This document shows, piece by piece, positions 17,985 to 27,815 of a stretch of DNA of 64,000 nucleotides. A model generated the notes under the pieces. It did no database searches. It was not told the DNA's origin and worked only from the letters and a program-made list of their open reading frames with translations. The DNA is taken from NCBI GenBank assembly GCA_003326195.1, contig LXQE01000029.1, forward strand, positions 485,989 to 549,988, in the 5' to 3' direction. The position numbers and the translations under genes were made by a program. The DNA is from Nostoc punctiforme NIES-2108 (GTDB taxonomy: Bacteria > Cyanobacteriota > Cyanobacteriia > Cyanobacteriales > Nostocaceae). Numbering within the stretch: the stretch's first letter is position 1; each line of letters starts with the position of its first letter.

Positions 17985-19034
17985 CTACTCAATAGTTTGA
18001 TACAACTTCATTACCTGAGTAAGCCCTAACCTAGACTCAACGCCTAGTGTCAGGGGAGATGTATGACCACGAGATAGATGGTCAGCGGCGGCACAGCCAA
18101 TCATGGCGGCGTTATCGGTACAGAATATTAGAGGTGGGAATAGGACGCGTAGGTTATGTTTAACGGCCGCGACTTGGAGATTTTTTCTCAACCCGCTATT
18201 AGCTGCTACACCGCCTCCAATGGCAATTGTATCTAGACCATAGTCTAGGGCACAGGCGATCGCTCTTTTGGTTAGCGATCGCGCTACTGTATCCTGAAAG
18301 CTAGCTGCTACATCTGCCACCGGCACTTGTCCACTATCTTTCTCTAACTGCTGCACTAAACGTAATACAGCCGTTTTTAACCCACTAAAACTCGCATCAT
18401 AACGATGAAACCCCCCACCGGGTAGAGAAACTCTTCCTTCCGGTAAAGCAAAGGCTTGAGGATTGCCCTGTTGTGCCAACTTGTCAATCACTGGGCCACC
18501 GGGATAACCCAGCTTTAACAATCGCGCCACTTTATCAAAGGCTTCACCCGCAGCATCATCACGGGTTTGTCCCAAAGTTTCGTAAATACCACAATCTTTG
18601 ACATAAATCAAGCTTGTATGTCCGCCTGAAACCAGTAAGCTAAGGAAAGGGGGATTTAAAGTTGATTCGCTCAAGTAAGTTGCGTAAATGTGACCTTCGA
18701 GGTGATGAACTCCCAAAAATGGCTTGTTGTGTACCATTGCCAGGGTTTTGGCAGCAGTTAACCCCACCAATAGCGCTCCTACAAGTCCAGGGGCACAAGT
18801 GGCGGCAATTGCGTCAATTTTTCCCCAGTCTAGTTGAGCTTGCTCTAGGGCTTGGGCGATCGCAACATTTATTGTTTCCAAGTGCTGGCGAGAGGCAACT
18901 TCTGGCACTACTCCGCCATACTGCTGATGGACTGGGATTTGTGAGGCTACAATACTGCTGCAAACTTTACGATTGTTAACAATTGCGACGGCTGTTTCAT
19001 CACAACTGGTTTCTATTGCTAAAACGGTTGTCAT
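17985..19034 (-). CDS. tsaD: tRNA N6-adenosine threonylcarbamoyltransferase
   Basis: A 349-residue protein of the Kae1/TsaD/YgjD family. ATPase-fold motifs visible: [14 protein letters not shown] near the N-terminus, the metal site [14 protein letters not shown] (HxxxH), [12 protein letters not shown], and the C-terminal nucleotide site [12 protein letters not shown] and [10 protein letters not shown]. Family role: transfer of the threonylcarbamoyl group to A37 of tRNAs, working with TsaB and TsaE and using the product of TsaC (715-1323). It was formerly annotated as O-sialoglycoprotein endopeptidase. Degenerate heptad repeats (CTCAGCACCCAGCACTCATT on the gene's strand) lie directly upstream of its ATG. 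Confidence 0.95.
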   Translation of the reverse strand: MTTVLAIETSCDETAVAIVNNRKVCSSIVASQIPVHQQYGGVVPEVASRQHLETINVAIAQALEQAQLDWGKIDAIAATCAPGLVGALLVGLTAAKTLAMVHNKPFLGVHHLEGHIYATYLSESTLNPPFLSLLVSGGHTSLIYVKDCGIYETLGQTRDDAAGEAFDKVARLLKLGYPGGPVIDKLAQQGNPQAFALPEGRVSLPGGGFHRYDASFSGLKTAVLRLVQQLEKDSGQVPVADVAASFQDTVARSLTKRAIACALDYGLDTIAIGGGVAANSGLRKNLQVAAVKHNLRVLFPPLIFCTDNAAMIGCAAADHLSRGHTSPLTLGVESRLGLTQVMKLYQTIE

Positions 19035-19165
19035 TGAGAGTAATGAGTGCTGGGTGCTGAGTTCTGAGTCCTAAATCCTAAGTTCTGAATAGTGGAGAGA
19101 AAATCTTGCTTCTTTACTACCCTACAACAACTCTTATACTCAGCACTCGTTACTCAGCACTCAGC
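19035..19165. repeat. Inverted degenerate repeats upstream of tsaD and psaF
   Basis: AGTGCTGGGTGCTGAGTTCT (19047-19066) is complementary, in part, to ACTCAGCACTC-type units at 19138-19168. These heptad-like units sit between the divergent tsaD and psaF. Confidence 0.6.
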
Positions 19166-19326
19166 ACTAAATTTTGGTTGAGAAGCTTTAACTTTTATTT
19201 ACTTAAACTTTACTCGGTTCCCACCCAAGAGTATGATGACTTCCTAGTTATGCAAATAAACAACTGTACAAGCCGCTTCGTTTTGTACAAAAAACTTCTT
19301 GTTTTGTAATAAAAGGAAACAACTCT

Positions 19327-19821
19327 ATGCGACGATTGTTTGCTTTGATGTTAGCGATTAGTCTTTGGTTCAACTTTGCCCCCCCAGCGCAAGCTTTAGG
19401 AGCTAATTTGACACCGTGCAAAGACAATCCCGCTTTTCAAGAGCTAGCTGCTAATGCCCGTAATACTACCGCCGATCCCGAATCCGGGAGAAAGCGGTTT
19501 GAGCGTTATTCTCAGGCGCTGTGCGGCCCCGAAGGATATCCTCACTTGATTGTTGATGGTCGTCTAGATCGTGCTGGTGACTTTTTGATCCCCAGCATTT
19601 TGTTTCTATATATTGCTGGTTGGATTGGCTGGGTAGGTCGTGCCTATCTGCAAGCAATCAAAAAGGAATCTGATACTGAACAAAAAGAAATCCAAATCGA
19701 TCTTGGTTTGGCACTACCCATAATAGCGTCAGGCTTTACTTGGCCAGTAGCAGCAGTCCAAGAATTGCTCTCTGGAAAATTAGCAGCCAAGGATACAGAA
19801 ATACCCATTTCCCCACGCTAA
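19327..19821 (+). CDS. psaF: Photosystem I reaction centre subunit III
   Basis: A 164-residue protein with a cleavable lumenal targeting peptide ([20 protein letters not shown], cut near AQALGA). The mature lumenal domain has two cysteines in [10 protein letters not shown] and [18 protein letters not shown], followed by the membrane helix [20 protein letters not shown]. Family role: a peripheral-lumenal/transmembrane PSI subunit that contributes to plastocyanin or cytochrome c6 docking in plants and to antenna contacts in cyanobacteria. AAAGGAAA lies upstream of the ATG. psaJ follows after 39 bp, the usual psaFJ operon. Confidence 0.97.
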   Translation: MRRLFALMLAISLWFNFAPPAQALGANLTPCKDNPAFQELAANARNTTADPESGRKRFERYSQALCGPEGYPHLIVDGRLDRAGDFLIPSILFLYIAGWIGWVGRAYLQAIKKESDTEQKEIQIDLGLALPIIASGFTWPVAAVQELLSGKLAAKDTEIPISPR

Positions 19822-19860
19822 ATCAGCTTAACTAATTCATTCGTTTTGGAGACTAAATTC

Positions 19861-20010
19861 ATGGCAGACAAAGGCAACCAATCAGCTTATTTGATTAAAT
19901 TCATTTCCACTGCACCTGTAGCAGCTACCATCTGGCTGACGATCACAGCAGGTATCTTGATTGAATTCAACCGCTTTTTCCCCGACCTACTTTTCCACCC
20001 ACTGCCATAA
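19861..20010 (+). CDS. psaJ: Photosystem I reaction centre subunit IX
   Basis: A 49-residue single-helix protein read directly from the sequence: start [19 protein letters not shown], membrane segment [18 protein letters not shown], end [12 protein letters not shown]. The Shine-Dalgarno GGAG lies about 9 nt upstream. Family role: a small hydrophobic PSI subunit next to PsaF, which stabilises its position. The slight length excess over some homologues comes from the N-terminal extension. Confidence 0.96.
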   Translation: MADKGNQSAYLIKFISTAPVAATIWLTITAGILIEFNRFFPDLLFHPLP

Positions 20011-20286
20011 GTGTCAAATGGAATTTAGGACAGTTGAATCAATGTCTTGTTTTTTGCCTAATATTGTGTAGTTGATGTATTCAGCTTAGTTAGGCAGAAT
20101 TATCACTAAAATAGCCAGCAAAAATAGTTTTTTGAAACTCGTGATACTGTTTACAGATCGCGAGTTTCACAGTTTTAAATAAGCTAAATTAATTTTTCTA
20201 AACTTCCTAAACAAAATGCTTCTTTAGCTACAATTATTATTAATATAAAAATGCCACCATTTTAATTTTAGAGGCGAACATAAAAT

Positions 20287-20808
20287 ATGGCACAAGCAGT
20301 AGATGCATCAAAGAATCTTCCCAGCGATCCCAGAAATCGGGAAGTTGTTTTTCCCGCATTTGGCGATCCACAGATAGGCAACCTAGAAACCCCGGTTAAT
20401 TCTTCTCCCTTGGTCAAGGGGTTTATTAATAATTTACCTGCCTATCGCCCAGGTCTGGCTCCTGCTAGACGTGGTTTAGAAGTTGGTATGGCTCATGGTT
20501 ACTGGCTATTTGGCCCCTTTGCCAAATTGGGTCCACTGCGGGACACAGATAATGCTAACTTAGCTGGGTTACTCGCAGCCATTGGTTTAGTTGTAGTTCT
20601 CACCGGCGCTCTATCGCTGTATGCCAATAGCAATCCGCCCAAAGCACTTCCTAGTGTTACCGTACCCAAGCCTCCAGCAGATGCTTTTAACTCTAAAGAA
20701 AGCTGGAACAACTTCGGCAGTTCTTTCTTGATTGGTGGTATTGGTGGTGCAGTAGTTGCTTACTTTTTGACTAGTAATTTGGCACTAATTCAAGGTCTAT
20801 TTGGTTAA
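20287..20808 (+). CDS. psaL: Photosystem I reaction centre subunit XI
   Basis: A 173-residue protein. The N-terminal stromal part contains VVFPAFGDPQIGNLETPVNS, followed by LPAYRPGLAPARRGLEVGMA, a hallmark of PsaL. Two membrane segments follow (about 95-117 and 145-170). Family role: the core of the PSI trimer/tetramer interface. GAGGCG lies upstream of the ATG. It is separated from psaFJ by 276 bp and may have its own promoter. Its stop codon lies inside a 21-bp tandem duplication. Confidence 0.96.
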   Translation: MAQAVDASKNLPSDPRNREVVFPAFGDPQIGNLETPVNSSPLVKGFINNLPAYRPGLAPARRGLEVGMAHGYWLFGPFAKLGPLRDTDNANLAGLLAAIGLVVVLTGALSLYANSNPPKALPSVTVPKPPADAFNSKESWNNFGSSFLIGGIGGAVVAYFLTSNLALIQGLFG

Positions 20809-20841
20809 TTACTAGGAATTTTTGGTTAATTACTAGGAGTT
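20800..20841. repeat. 21-bp tandem duplication over the psaL stop
   Basis: TTTGGTTAATTACTAGGA occurs at 20800-20817 and again at 20821-20838, a 21-bp period. The first copy encodes the last PsaL residues and the stop TAA. Confidence 0.85.
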
Positions 20842-20888
20842 AGGAGTTAGGAGTTTAAATTCATAACTTCTAACTCTTAACTCCTAAT
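20833..20888. terminator. Heptad inverted array between convergent psaL and gmk
   Basis: TAGGAGTTAGGAGTTAGGAG on the left arm pairs with ACTTCTAACTCTTAACTCCT on the right, with a TTTAAATTCAT loop. The symmetric stem lies between two convergent genes and could terminate transcription from both sides. Confidence 0.5.
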
Positions 20889-21488
20889 TTATTTAAACAA
20901 AACAGCTTCAATATCATTTAAAGCAGTTTCAAAATCGTCATTAACGATTCTAATATCAAATTCATCTGCGGCTTGAATTTCTTCTTGGGCGCGGAGCAGA
21001 CGACGAGCGATCGCTTCTTCAGAGTCTTGGGCACGAGAGCGTATTCGTTTCTCTAATTCATCAAAGGAAGGCGGTAAAATAAAAATGCTGAGGGCACTGG
21101 GGAAGGAAGCACGAATTTGTCTTGCCCCTTCTAGTTCAATTTCCAGCACTACCAACTTACCGGAATGAATTTGGTTAAGTACAGCTTCACGGGGTGTGCC
21201 GTAATAGTTACCAGCAAATTCTGCCCATTCTAAAAATTCACCTTCAGTAACTAATTGCTCAAACTTACTGCGGTTGATGAAGTAATAACTTTTGCCATCG
21301 ATTTCCCCTGGACGGGGAGAACGAGTTGTCACGGATACGGAATAATAGAGTTCTGGATGACGCTCTAGGAGCGATCGCATTAAAGTGCCTTTACCGACCC
21401 CACTGGGGCCAGTTAAAACGATTAACCTGCCTAAATGTAAGCATTCTTCGGTAGTCGCACTACTCTGGATGGGTAAAACTGGCATCAT
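20889..21488 (-). CDS. gmk: Guanylate kinase
   Basis: About 199 residues from the ATG at 21488; a longer reading to 21512 is possible. The P-loop GPSGVGKGT is near residue 27, followed by [11 protein letters not shown] (GMP-binding Ser/Arg), [32 protein letters not shown] and the lid [17 protein letters not shown]. Family role: ATP-dependent phosphorylation of GMP to GDP. It lies downstream of the remA-like gene on the same strand, a conserved bacterial arrangement. Confidence 0.95.
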   Translation of the reverse strand: MMPVLPIQSSATTEECLHLGRLIVLTGPSGVGKGTLMRSLLERHPELYYSVSVTTRSPRPGEIDGKSYYFINRSKFEQLVTEGEFLEWAEFAGNYYGTPREAVLNQIHSGKLVVLEIELEGARQIRASFPSALSIFILPPSFDELEKRIRSRAQDSEEAIARRLLRAQEEIQAADEFDIRIVNDDFETALNDIEAVLFK

Positions 21489-21654
21489 CCCTTCAACCTG
21501 TGAATCAATCAATACATATTATTCATTAGTCTTGTGTTCCTGGTCTAGTCCACTGGTGACTAAAGAATTTGTAGCAAGAGTGACAGAAAATTTGTCTAAT
21601 TCACATAGTACTACCGATACGGTGCAAAGAGGAGTGGGAAAAACCCACTGCTAG

Positions 21655-21921
21655 TCAATTATCTACAGTTTGATGCTCGCGAGAAATCACAAAGCGATTT
21701 GCTACCGTTTCCGGCTGAATCGCTGACAGAATTACGTGGCTGGAATCAGTGATAATTACAGCCCTAGTCCGACGACCGTAAGTTGCATCAATCAGTTGAC
21801 CTCTGTCCCGTGCATCGGTAATAATCCGCTTAATCGGGGCAGACTCTGGACTGACAATGGCAACGACTCGGTTGGCAGACACGATGTTACCAAAGCCGAT
21901 GTTGATTAACTGAATGTCCAT
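21655..21921 (-). CDS. RemA-like regulator (DUF370)
   Basis: About 88 residues from the ATG at 21921, where family homology begins ([20 protein letters not shown]); a reading from 21987 adds an unrelated leader. Core motifs are [20 protein letters not shown] and [20 protein letters not shown]. Family knowledge: RemA of Bacillus is a DNA-binding activator of biofilm matrix genes; in cyanobacteria its function is not established. The gene is immediately upstream of gmk on the same strand (166 bp apart). Confidence 0.85.
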   Translation of the reverse strand: MDIQLINIGFGNIVSANRVVAIVSPESAPIKRIITDARDRGQLIDATYGRRTRAVIITDSSHVILSAIQPETVANRFVISREHQTVDN

Positions 21922-22544
21922 AAAAAAACTGACGCTAAACGCGGTTTGATAAAGCTTGAAATAAACTTCTTTCCATGTTATCGCCAAAAAACGGGAGTTA
22001 CAACGCTTAAATTCAAGCCAATCTGCGTTTTTAAATAATGTCTGCTTCTTTTAGCTATTTATTAGCTATTTTTACTAAAAATCTTCCTAAAGATACAGGC
22101 AAAATCATACTGATACAAGCTAACTAGGTGATGTATCTTCATCAAATGAACTAGTAACGCAAGGCGAATTCAAAATTCATAATGACACTTGCGGACTCGC
22201 TAAAAAAAATCAAAATGAATACAGTGTAGGCATTTTAATGATTTTAAATAGGGGTTTATTTAAGCCACGCTGCAAAAAGTTAGCTTATCTTTAACAAAGG
22301 GCTATGCTGCGCCAGAGCATTTCTAAGGAAGTAATAACTTTCGAGCTTGTGTTTTTGTTCATTACCCAATCTTTCAATCTCCTCAATCAAATAATCCCAA
22401 TCAAAATGCTCGAAATTTCGTTCTGGTAATTATTTCAATGTAGTTTCTAACCACAAGTTATAATCCTATTTATCGAGAATTTGAGTGAAGATTTTTAGAC
22501 ATTACTTAATATTCTTCTAATTGGCGAAGATTGAAAATTAGGTT
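21922..22544. other. Spacer holding the DUF29 remnant
   Basis: Apart from the DUF29 fragment at 22280-22490, this stretch shows only AT-rich DNA and a dispersed AATTCAAAATTCATAATGAC repeat near 22168. No intact gene was seen. Confidence 0.6.
22280..22490 (-). pseudogene. DUF29 family remnant
   Basis: Reading leftward from about 22482 the translation runs ILDK-stop-DYNLWLETTLK-stop-LPERNFEHFDWDYLIEEIERLG, then NEQKHKLESYYFLRNALAQH, and stops at 22280. DYNLWLETT, the LIEEIERLG helix and KHKLES are the N-terminal hallmarks of cyanobacterial DUF29 proteins. Two in-frame stops and loss of the C-terminal half show that it is a decayed gene. Confidence 0.65.
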
Positions 22545-23225
22545 TTATTGACGTAAACTTCCAGCTTCACAATCCCGCAACCAAGCTTTAACCCCTTGGG
22601 CAACAGTACCGTTACTACTATTGCGTGGTGGAGATAGCGGCTGCTGTTGTGAATAGGAACCAGCTTGAGAAAACATCATCACTAGTTGCCAACCACTTTG
22701 AGTTTTAGTCAATAACAACCAGTGAAATTGTTGTAATTCGACAACTTTCTTACCTATGTACTGCCGCTCTAAGGTAGTAAAGAAAACTTGCTCAACTCCT
22801 GATGCAGCACTTTTAGACGCATCTGCACTATATTCTTCAAGGTTAAGGGGCAGAGGAGTAAACTCAGGTTTTCCTGCCACAAGCATATAACTGTAAACCT
22901 CACTGCTTCTACTGAGGCGGCGGGCGCGTTGACTAGCGCGATTGGTATAACTAGGTAATTTTTGCAGTAGCTGTATAGTTAATGTTTCTAAATTTTGTTC
23001 AGAACACAAAGACTTCGCGCCACTGTTGACATTTTCCCTTTCTGCTAGCGCCGAAGGTTTAGGGGTGGGGTTTATCGAGAAGGCTGGGTAAACAAAGCTA
23101 TTTGATACTACAACCCAGAAGCCACAAGCCAAAAGGAAACTATAATTTTTCTGACTGAGCGAAGAGGCAAGATTGTTCTCCCCTACACCCTGTACTCTGA
23201 GTGTCTCACTGACTCTTAGCTTCAT
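22545..23225 (-). CDS. Hypothetical exported or membrane-anchored protein
   Basis: A 226-residue protein whose ATG overlaps the pyrF stop (ATGA), so it is probably translated with pyrF. A hydrophobic segment near residues 30-50 ([20 protein letters not shown]) suggests a signal anchor. The rest is soluble, with [35 protein letters not shown] and [20 protein letters not shown]. It looks like a conserved cyanobacterial protein, but I recognise no domain. The coupling to pyrF is a positional observation only. Confidence 0.65.
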   Translation of the reverse strand: MKLRVSETLRVQGVGENNLASSLSQKNYSFLLACGFWVVVSNSFVYPAFSINPTPKPSALAERENVNSGAKSLCSEQNLETLTIQLLQKLPSYTNRASQRARRLSRSSEVYSYMLVAGKPEFTPLPLNLEEYSADASKSAASGVEQVFFTTLERQYIGKKVVELQQFHWLLLTKTQSGWQLVMMFSQAGSYSQQQPLSPPRNSSNGTVAQGVKAWLRDCEAGSLRQ

Positions 23226-23953
23226 GCCACCGTGGTTAACTCCTCAGAAATCCTCTTCCAAGCTAACTCAGGCTCAGTAGCAGCGGTGATGGGACGCCCA
23301 ATCACTAGATAATCTGCACCGGCAATAATTGCTTGGGCTGGAGTGAGCGATCGCTTTTGATCGCCTTTATCTGCCCAAGTTGGTCTAACTCCCGGACAAA
23401 CTAGCAAAAAGTCATTTCCACAAGTTTGTCGTAGCTGTGCCACCTCTTGAGGCGAACAAACTACCCCATCCAAACCAGATTCCTGAGCCAGCAAGGCCAT
23501 TTCTAGAGTGTATTCTGGCAATTCTAAGGGTATTTTTAAATCAAATGCCAACTGCCGAGCAGAAATGCTCGTTAGCAAAGTAATCGCAATTAACTTTGGT
23601 GGCTCTACACCTGCTTTTGCAGCCCCTTCCTGTGCTGCCTCAGTTGCTGCTGTTAGGGCATCTCTACCAGCAGTAGCATGAATTGTCAGTAAATCCACCC
23701 CATATCTAGCTGCACTCCGGCAAGCACCAGCAACGGTATTGGGGATATCATCAAACTTTAAATCCAAGAAAATGCGCTTTTGCCGAGACTTTAACACTTC
23801 CAGAATTTTCGGGCCAGTGCTGGTAAACAACTCTAAACCGACTTTCCAGAAAGTAACTTGCGGTAGCCGATCAATAAGAGCGATCGCAGCTTGTTCATCC
23901 GGCACATCCAAAGCCACAATAACTCGTTGTTCTACCTGTTCTCTATTCCCCAT
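23222..23953 (-). CDS. pyrF: Orotidine 5'-phosphate decarboxylase
   Basis: A 243-residue TIM-barrel enzyme. It has [18 protein letters not shown] at the N-terminus, the catalytic Lys/Asp array [34 protein letters not shown] and the phosphate site [13 protein letters not shown]. Family role: decarboxylation of OMP to UMP, the last step of de novo pyrimidine synthesis. The start ATG at 23953 and its upstream GGGGAGTAGGGA lie in heptad-like repeats of the GGGAATG type, which therefore form the translation start region. Confidence 0.95.
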   Translation of the reverse strand: MGNREQVEQRVIVALDVPDEQAAIALIDRLPQVTFWKVGLELFTSTGPKILEVLKSRQKRIFLDLKFDDIPNTVAGACRSAARYGVDLLTIHATAGRDALTAATEAAQEGAAKAGVEPPKLIAITLLTSISARQLAFDLKIPLELPEYTLEMALLAQESGLDGVVCSPQEVAQLRQTCGNDFLLVCPGVRPTWADKGDQKRSLTPAQAIIAGADYLVIGRPITAATEPELAWKRISEELTTVA

Positions 23954-23967
23954 TCCCTACTCCCCAT

Positions 23968-25290
23968 TTAAGGTACTAAGCGCACAAATTTATTTTTCCC
24001 AACTTGTAAAACTTTACCTTGTAATTCACCAGGAGCATCGAAAGTAGTATCAGCATCGGTAATGCGATCGCCATCTAGGCGCACTCCACCCTCTTGAATT
24101 TTCCGCTTTCCTTCTCCCGTACTTTTGCACAAGCCAGTGACATTGAGAATATACGCTAACTTAGTAGGAAATTGCTGCACGCCAGCTAGAGAAAATTCTG
24201 GAACAGCACCTTCTTTACCGCCACTTTGGGCTGCTTCTTTCGCCTCTTGGGCTGCTTGTTCACCGTGGTACTGTTTGACAACTTCCCATGCTAAAAGTGT
24301 TTGGCGATCGCGGGGATTTTCTGGCAGTTGATCTAAAGGTAAATCCGTCAACAGTTCAAAATACTGTTCTAGGAGATTATCGGGAACTCCTTGCAACTTT
24401 TGATACTTTTGTCCTGGGTGTTCTGACAATCCGATATAATTACCTAAAGACTTAGACATTTTTTGCACGCCATCCGTGCCAATCAAAATGGGCAGCAGCA
24501 TACCAAATTGCGGCTTTTGACCAAAATGGCGCTGCAAATCTCTGCCTACAGCAATATTAAATTTCTGATCGGTGCCACCTAATTCCACATCTGCCTCAAC
24601 TGCAACTGAATCAAAACCTTGCATTAACGGGTACAGGAACTCATGGATAAAAATTGGATTCTCTTTTTTATAGCGATCGGCAAATCCTTCTTTCGCTAAC
24701 ATCTGCCCCACCGTCATCGTAGAGAGTAACTCCAAAATTTTCTCTAAGTTTAGCCCAGAGAGCCATTCGGAGTTATAGCGCACCTCTAACCTTCCTGGTG
24801 TGTCAAAATCCAAGATAGGACGTACTTGATCTAGATAAGTCTGAGCATTTTTAGCTACGTCTACTTCTGTAAGCTGACGACGCACTTCAGATTTACCAGT
24901 TGGATCGCCAATACGTGCTGTAAAATCACCAATGATTAAAACTGCTGTATGACCTGCATCTTGAAATCCTCGCAGTTTTCGTACTGGTATGCTATGACCT
25001 AAATGAATATCAGTACCAGTAGGGTCAATCCCTAATTTTACCCTTAAAGGTTGGTTTGTAGTTAGTAAGAACCTTTCTAGACTTTCGCTGTTAACATCAA
25101 CTGATTGTGGGAATACTTCTACTACACCACGACGCAACCAAGCAAATTCTTGGGTTATTCCAAGAGATTCATTATTAGCTATGTTTTGCACACTAGAAGT
25201 TAAGTTGGTTATAAACACTTGCAATTTATCCACTTTCTCATCTGCCAGACTACTATAATTGCAAAAAACTAACCGCCTTGCTTCACCCAA
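23968..25290 (-). CDS. tyrS: Tyrosine--tRNA ligase
   Basis: A 440-residue class I synthetase. The HIGH-type motif is in [17 protein letters not shown], tyrosine binding in [16 protein letters not shown], the KMSKS motif is intact in [14 protein letters not shown], and an S4 RNA-binding domain closes the protein ([20 protein letters not shown]). The first ~40 residues ([13 protein letters not shown] onward) are not typical; conserved sequence begins near [14 protein letters not shown], so the true start may be a later non-ATG codon. It is divergent from the class A PBP gene. Confidence 0.94.
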   Translation of the reverse strand: MGEARRLVFCNYSSLADEKVDKLQVFITNLTSSVQNIANNESLGITQEFAWLRRGVVEVFPQSVDVNSESLERFLLTTNQPLRVKLGIDPTGTDIHLGHSIPVRKLRGFQDAGHTAVLIIGDFTARIGDPTGKSEVRRQLTEVDVAKNAQTYLDQVRPILDFDTPGRLEVRYNSEWLSGLNLEKILELLSTMTVGQMLAKEGFADRYKKENPIFIHEFLYPLMQGFDSVAVEADVELGGTDQKFNIAVGRDLQRHFGQKPQFGMLLPILIGTDGVQKMSKSLGNYIGLSEHPGQKYQKLQGVPDNLLEQYFELLTDLPLDQLPENPRDRQTLLAWEVVKQYHGEQAAQEAKEAAQSGGKEGAVPEFSLAGVQQFPTKLAYILNVTGLCKSTGEGKRKIQEGGVRLDGDRITDADTTFDAPGELQGKVLQVGKNKFVRLVP

Positions 25291-25331
25291 TCAATTACAG
25301 TTAAATTTACAAGTGAGGAAGTGAAATAGCC

Positions 25332-27257
25332 GTGTCGTCGTCTAGGACTTTTGAAGATAAACAGCCACAGCGTCGGGCTTCATCAGGTTTTGAGTTTTTG
25401 AAAGGAGTCGGTCAGGTAACTGGCGGTACTCTCCTCTCAATCACCATGCTGGCAAGTTCCATTGTAGCCGGAGGACTGGTTGGTTTAGCCATCAGTTTCC
25501 GTAATTTGCCAGATGTGAGACAGCTACGTAACTTCTTTCCCTCAGAAACGACTTACATTTATGACGTTAAGGGCAAACTCTTAACGAGTATTCACGGGGA
25601 AGCCAACCGGGAAGTCGTACCCCTGGATAGAATTTCTCCGAACTTAAAACGGGCGGTATTAGCAAGTGAAGATAGTCACTTCTACGATCACCACGGTATT
25701 AACCCCACTGGTGTTGGCCGGGCTATAGTAGTTAACGCTGTAGCAGGTGGAGTCAAAGAGGGTGGCTCCACTGTTACTATGCAACTGGTAAAAAACCTGT
25801 TTTTGTCTCAAAAGCGTGCCTTTACCCGCAAGTTAGCGGAGGCCGTGCTGGCAATCAGGTTAGAGCAAATTCTCACTAAAGACCAAATATTAGAAATGTA
25901 CCTCAATCAAGTTTATTGGGGTCATAACAATTATGGTGTACAAACGGCAGCCCGCAGTTACTTTAATAAGTCATCAGAATATTTAAGCTTGGGTGAGTCA
26001 GCAATGATGGCGGGTTTGATCCAAGCACCAGAAGAATTCAGCCCCTTTGTGAGCATGAAGCTGGCAAAACAGAAACAAAAAGAAGTGCTGGGGCGGATGC
26101 TGGAATTAAACTGGATCAACCAGTCAGAGTACGACAATGCCCTCAAACAGGAAATCAAACTTGGTAGAATCAAATCTTTTCAAGGTAGTGCCCTACCTTA
26201 TGTAACCAACACCGTAGCGCAGGAATTGGCTAAGAAGTTTGGGCGGGAGACACTACTCAAAGGTGGGATGCGGGTGCAAACGACAGTTGATGCCAACTTC
26301 CAAATCATGGCTGAGGAAACCGTTACGAAGTGGCATAAAACACTTCTGGGGCAAGGATTATCTAAGAATCAAATGGCCCTGGTGGCAATTGATCCGCGCA
26401 CACATTTTATCAAAGCACTGGTGGGTGGTATAGATCCTAAAACCAGTGAATTCAATCGTGCAACTCAATCTCAGCGCCAGCCCGGATCTTCTTTTAAACC
26501 GTTTGTATACTATACTGCTTTTGCTACTGGTAAATATGGGCCAGACTCAACGGTGGTAGATTCTCCAGTTAGCTATCGAGATGGTAACGGTTGGTACTTT
26601 CCCAGAAATTACGATGGCGGTTTTAGTGGAGCTATGCCAATCCGCAGAGCTTTAGCCCAATCGCGCAACATTCCGGTGATCAAGATTGGTAAGGCTGTGG
26701 GGATGAATAGAGTCATAGAAACGTGTCGTACCTTGGGCATTATGAGTCCAATGGAACCTGTGACTTCCTTACCACTTGGTGCAATTGGTGTCACTCCTCT
26801 GGAAATGGCAAGTGCTTATGCTACCTTTGCTAATTATGGCTGGCAATCTCCACCAACTGTAATTGCCCGTGTCACCGATAGTAGTGGTAACGTGTTGCTA
26901 GATAACACCCCTAAACCACAGCTAGTTCTCGATCCTTGGGCATCAGCCGCAATTTTAGATGTGATGCGATCAGTAATCACTGAAGGTACAGGTAAAGGTG
27001 CTGCTCTCGGTCGCCCAGCCGCAGGGAAAACGGGAACAACATCATCAGAGAAAGATATTTGGTTTGTTGGGACTGTGCCACAGTTGACAACTGCTGTCTG
27101 GGTAGGGAGAGATGACAACAGACAATTAGCTGACCATGCCACAGGTGGTGTTATGGTTGCTCCCATTTGGAAAGATTTTATGGAGAAGGCACTTAAGAAC
27201 GTACCCGTAGAAAACTTCAAGCCACCTTCCCAGTTTTCTCGTCCCAAATCACAATAA
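25332..27257 (+). CDS. Class A penicillin-binding protein (PBP1A type)
   Basis: A 641-residue bifunctional peptidoglycan synthase with a GTG start. There is one N-terminal membrane helix (about 33-56). The GT51 glycosyltransferase domain (about 70-250) shows the catalytic Glu in LASEDSHFYDHHGI, GGSTVTMQLVKNL and EILEMYLNQ-like QVYWGHNNYGVQ. The transpeptidase domain (about 320-620) has SxxK in QPGSSFKPF, SxN in QSRNIPV and KTG in AAGKTGTTS. Role: polymerisation and cross-linking of peptidoglycan in the periplasm. It is convergent with the DUF1825 gene. Confidence 0.92.
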   Translation: MSSSRTFEDKQPQRRASSGFEFLKGVGQVTGGTLLSITMLASSIVAGGLVGLAISFRNLPDVRQLRNFFPSETTYIYDVKGKLLTSIHGEANREVVPLDRISPNLKRAVLASEDSHFYDHHGINPTGVGRAIVVNAVAGGVKEGGSTVTMQLVKNLFLSQKRAFTRKLAEAVLAIRLEQILTKDQILEMYLNQVYWGHNNYGVQTAARSYFNKSSEYLSLGESAMMAGLIQAPEEFSPFVSMKLAKQKQKEVLGRMLELNWINQSEYDNALKQEIKLGRIKSFQGSALPYVTNTVAQELAKKFGRETLLKGGMRVQTTVDANFQIMAEETVTKWHKTLLGQGLSKNQMALVAIDPRTHFIKALVGGIDPKTSEFNRATQSQRQPGSSFKPFVYYTAFATGKYGPDSTVVDSPVSYRDGNGWYFPRNYDGGFSGAMPIRRALAQSRNIPVIKIGKAVGMNRVIETCRTLGIMSPMEPVTSLPLGAIGVTPLEMASAYATFANYGWQSPPTVIARVTDSSGNVLLDNTPKPQLVLDPWASAAILDVMRSVITEGTGKGAALGRPAAGKTGTTSSEKDIWFVGTVPQLTTAVWVGRDDNRQLADHATGGVMVAPIWKDFMEKALKNVPVENFKPPSQFSRPKSQ

Positions 27258-27260
27258 TTT

Positions 27261-27363
27261 AATTTTAGATTTTGAGTTTTGGATTGCCAATGAATCCAAT
27301 ATATGTCTGGGAAAGTTGGAGCGCCGACTTGCGGCGATCTGACTTTCCGCAAAATCTAAAATT
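27261..27363. terminator. Structured inverted repeat between convergent genes
   Basis: AATTTTAGATTTTG (27261-27274) and CAAAATCTAAAATT (27350-27363) are perfect complements. Nested inside are GGAAAGT/ACTTTCC and GCCG/CGGC stems. It lies between the PBP gene and the convergent DUF1825 gene and may be a bidirectional terminator. Confidence 0.5.
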
Positions 27364-27365
27364 GA

Positions 27366-27689
27366 CTAGGGCTGTTTTTCTAGCTCGGCTTTCATCCGTT
27401 CTAAAGTGAGGTGCATTTGGTCAAACATTTGTTGCGGGGTGACACCGAACTGACCTAATTGCGTTTTCAGTTGTTCTACTGTCATTTGTGCCATGAAATC
27501 TTCTGATAGCTCGAAGCGCTTCATAAAGATGCGGTACCGATCCATCATGGTTTCCATTTGCTCAATAAACAGCTTTTTGCCATCGCGGTCAAATTTGCCG
27601 TAGCTGTTGCCAAGCTTGATCAGCGCTTGATAATCCTCAAACAGCTGTTTTGCTTCTTGCTGAACTATTTCAGAATCGAAGAATCCCAT
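27366..27689 (-). CDS. DUF1825 family protein
   Basis: A 107-residue helical, soluble protein beginning MGFFDSEIVQQEAKQLFEDY, with METMMDRYRIFMKRFELSED and MTVEQLKTQLGQFG. From memory this is the DUF1825 family, conserved in cyanobacteria and of unknown function. No catalytic motif is visible. Confidence 0.82.
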   Translation of the reverse strand: MGFFDSEIVQQEAKQLFEDYQALIKLGNSYGKFDRDGKKLFIEQMETMMDRYRIFMKRFELSEDFMAQMTVEQLKTQLGQFGVTPQQMFDQMHLTLERMKAELEKQP

Positions 27690-27815
27690 AATGCTTATAT
27701 TAAACTGAGTGCCCAGACTCAGTAGCTTAATAGTTTTACTTCTATTTATTATTTTAGTCTAGGGAAGTAATCTAGTCACGAAGCTTCGGTTTTGGTACGG
27801 TTTGTTACCGAAATT

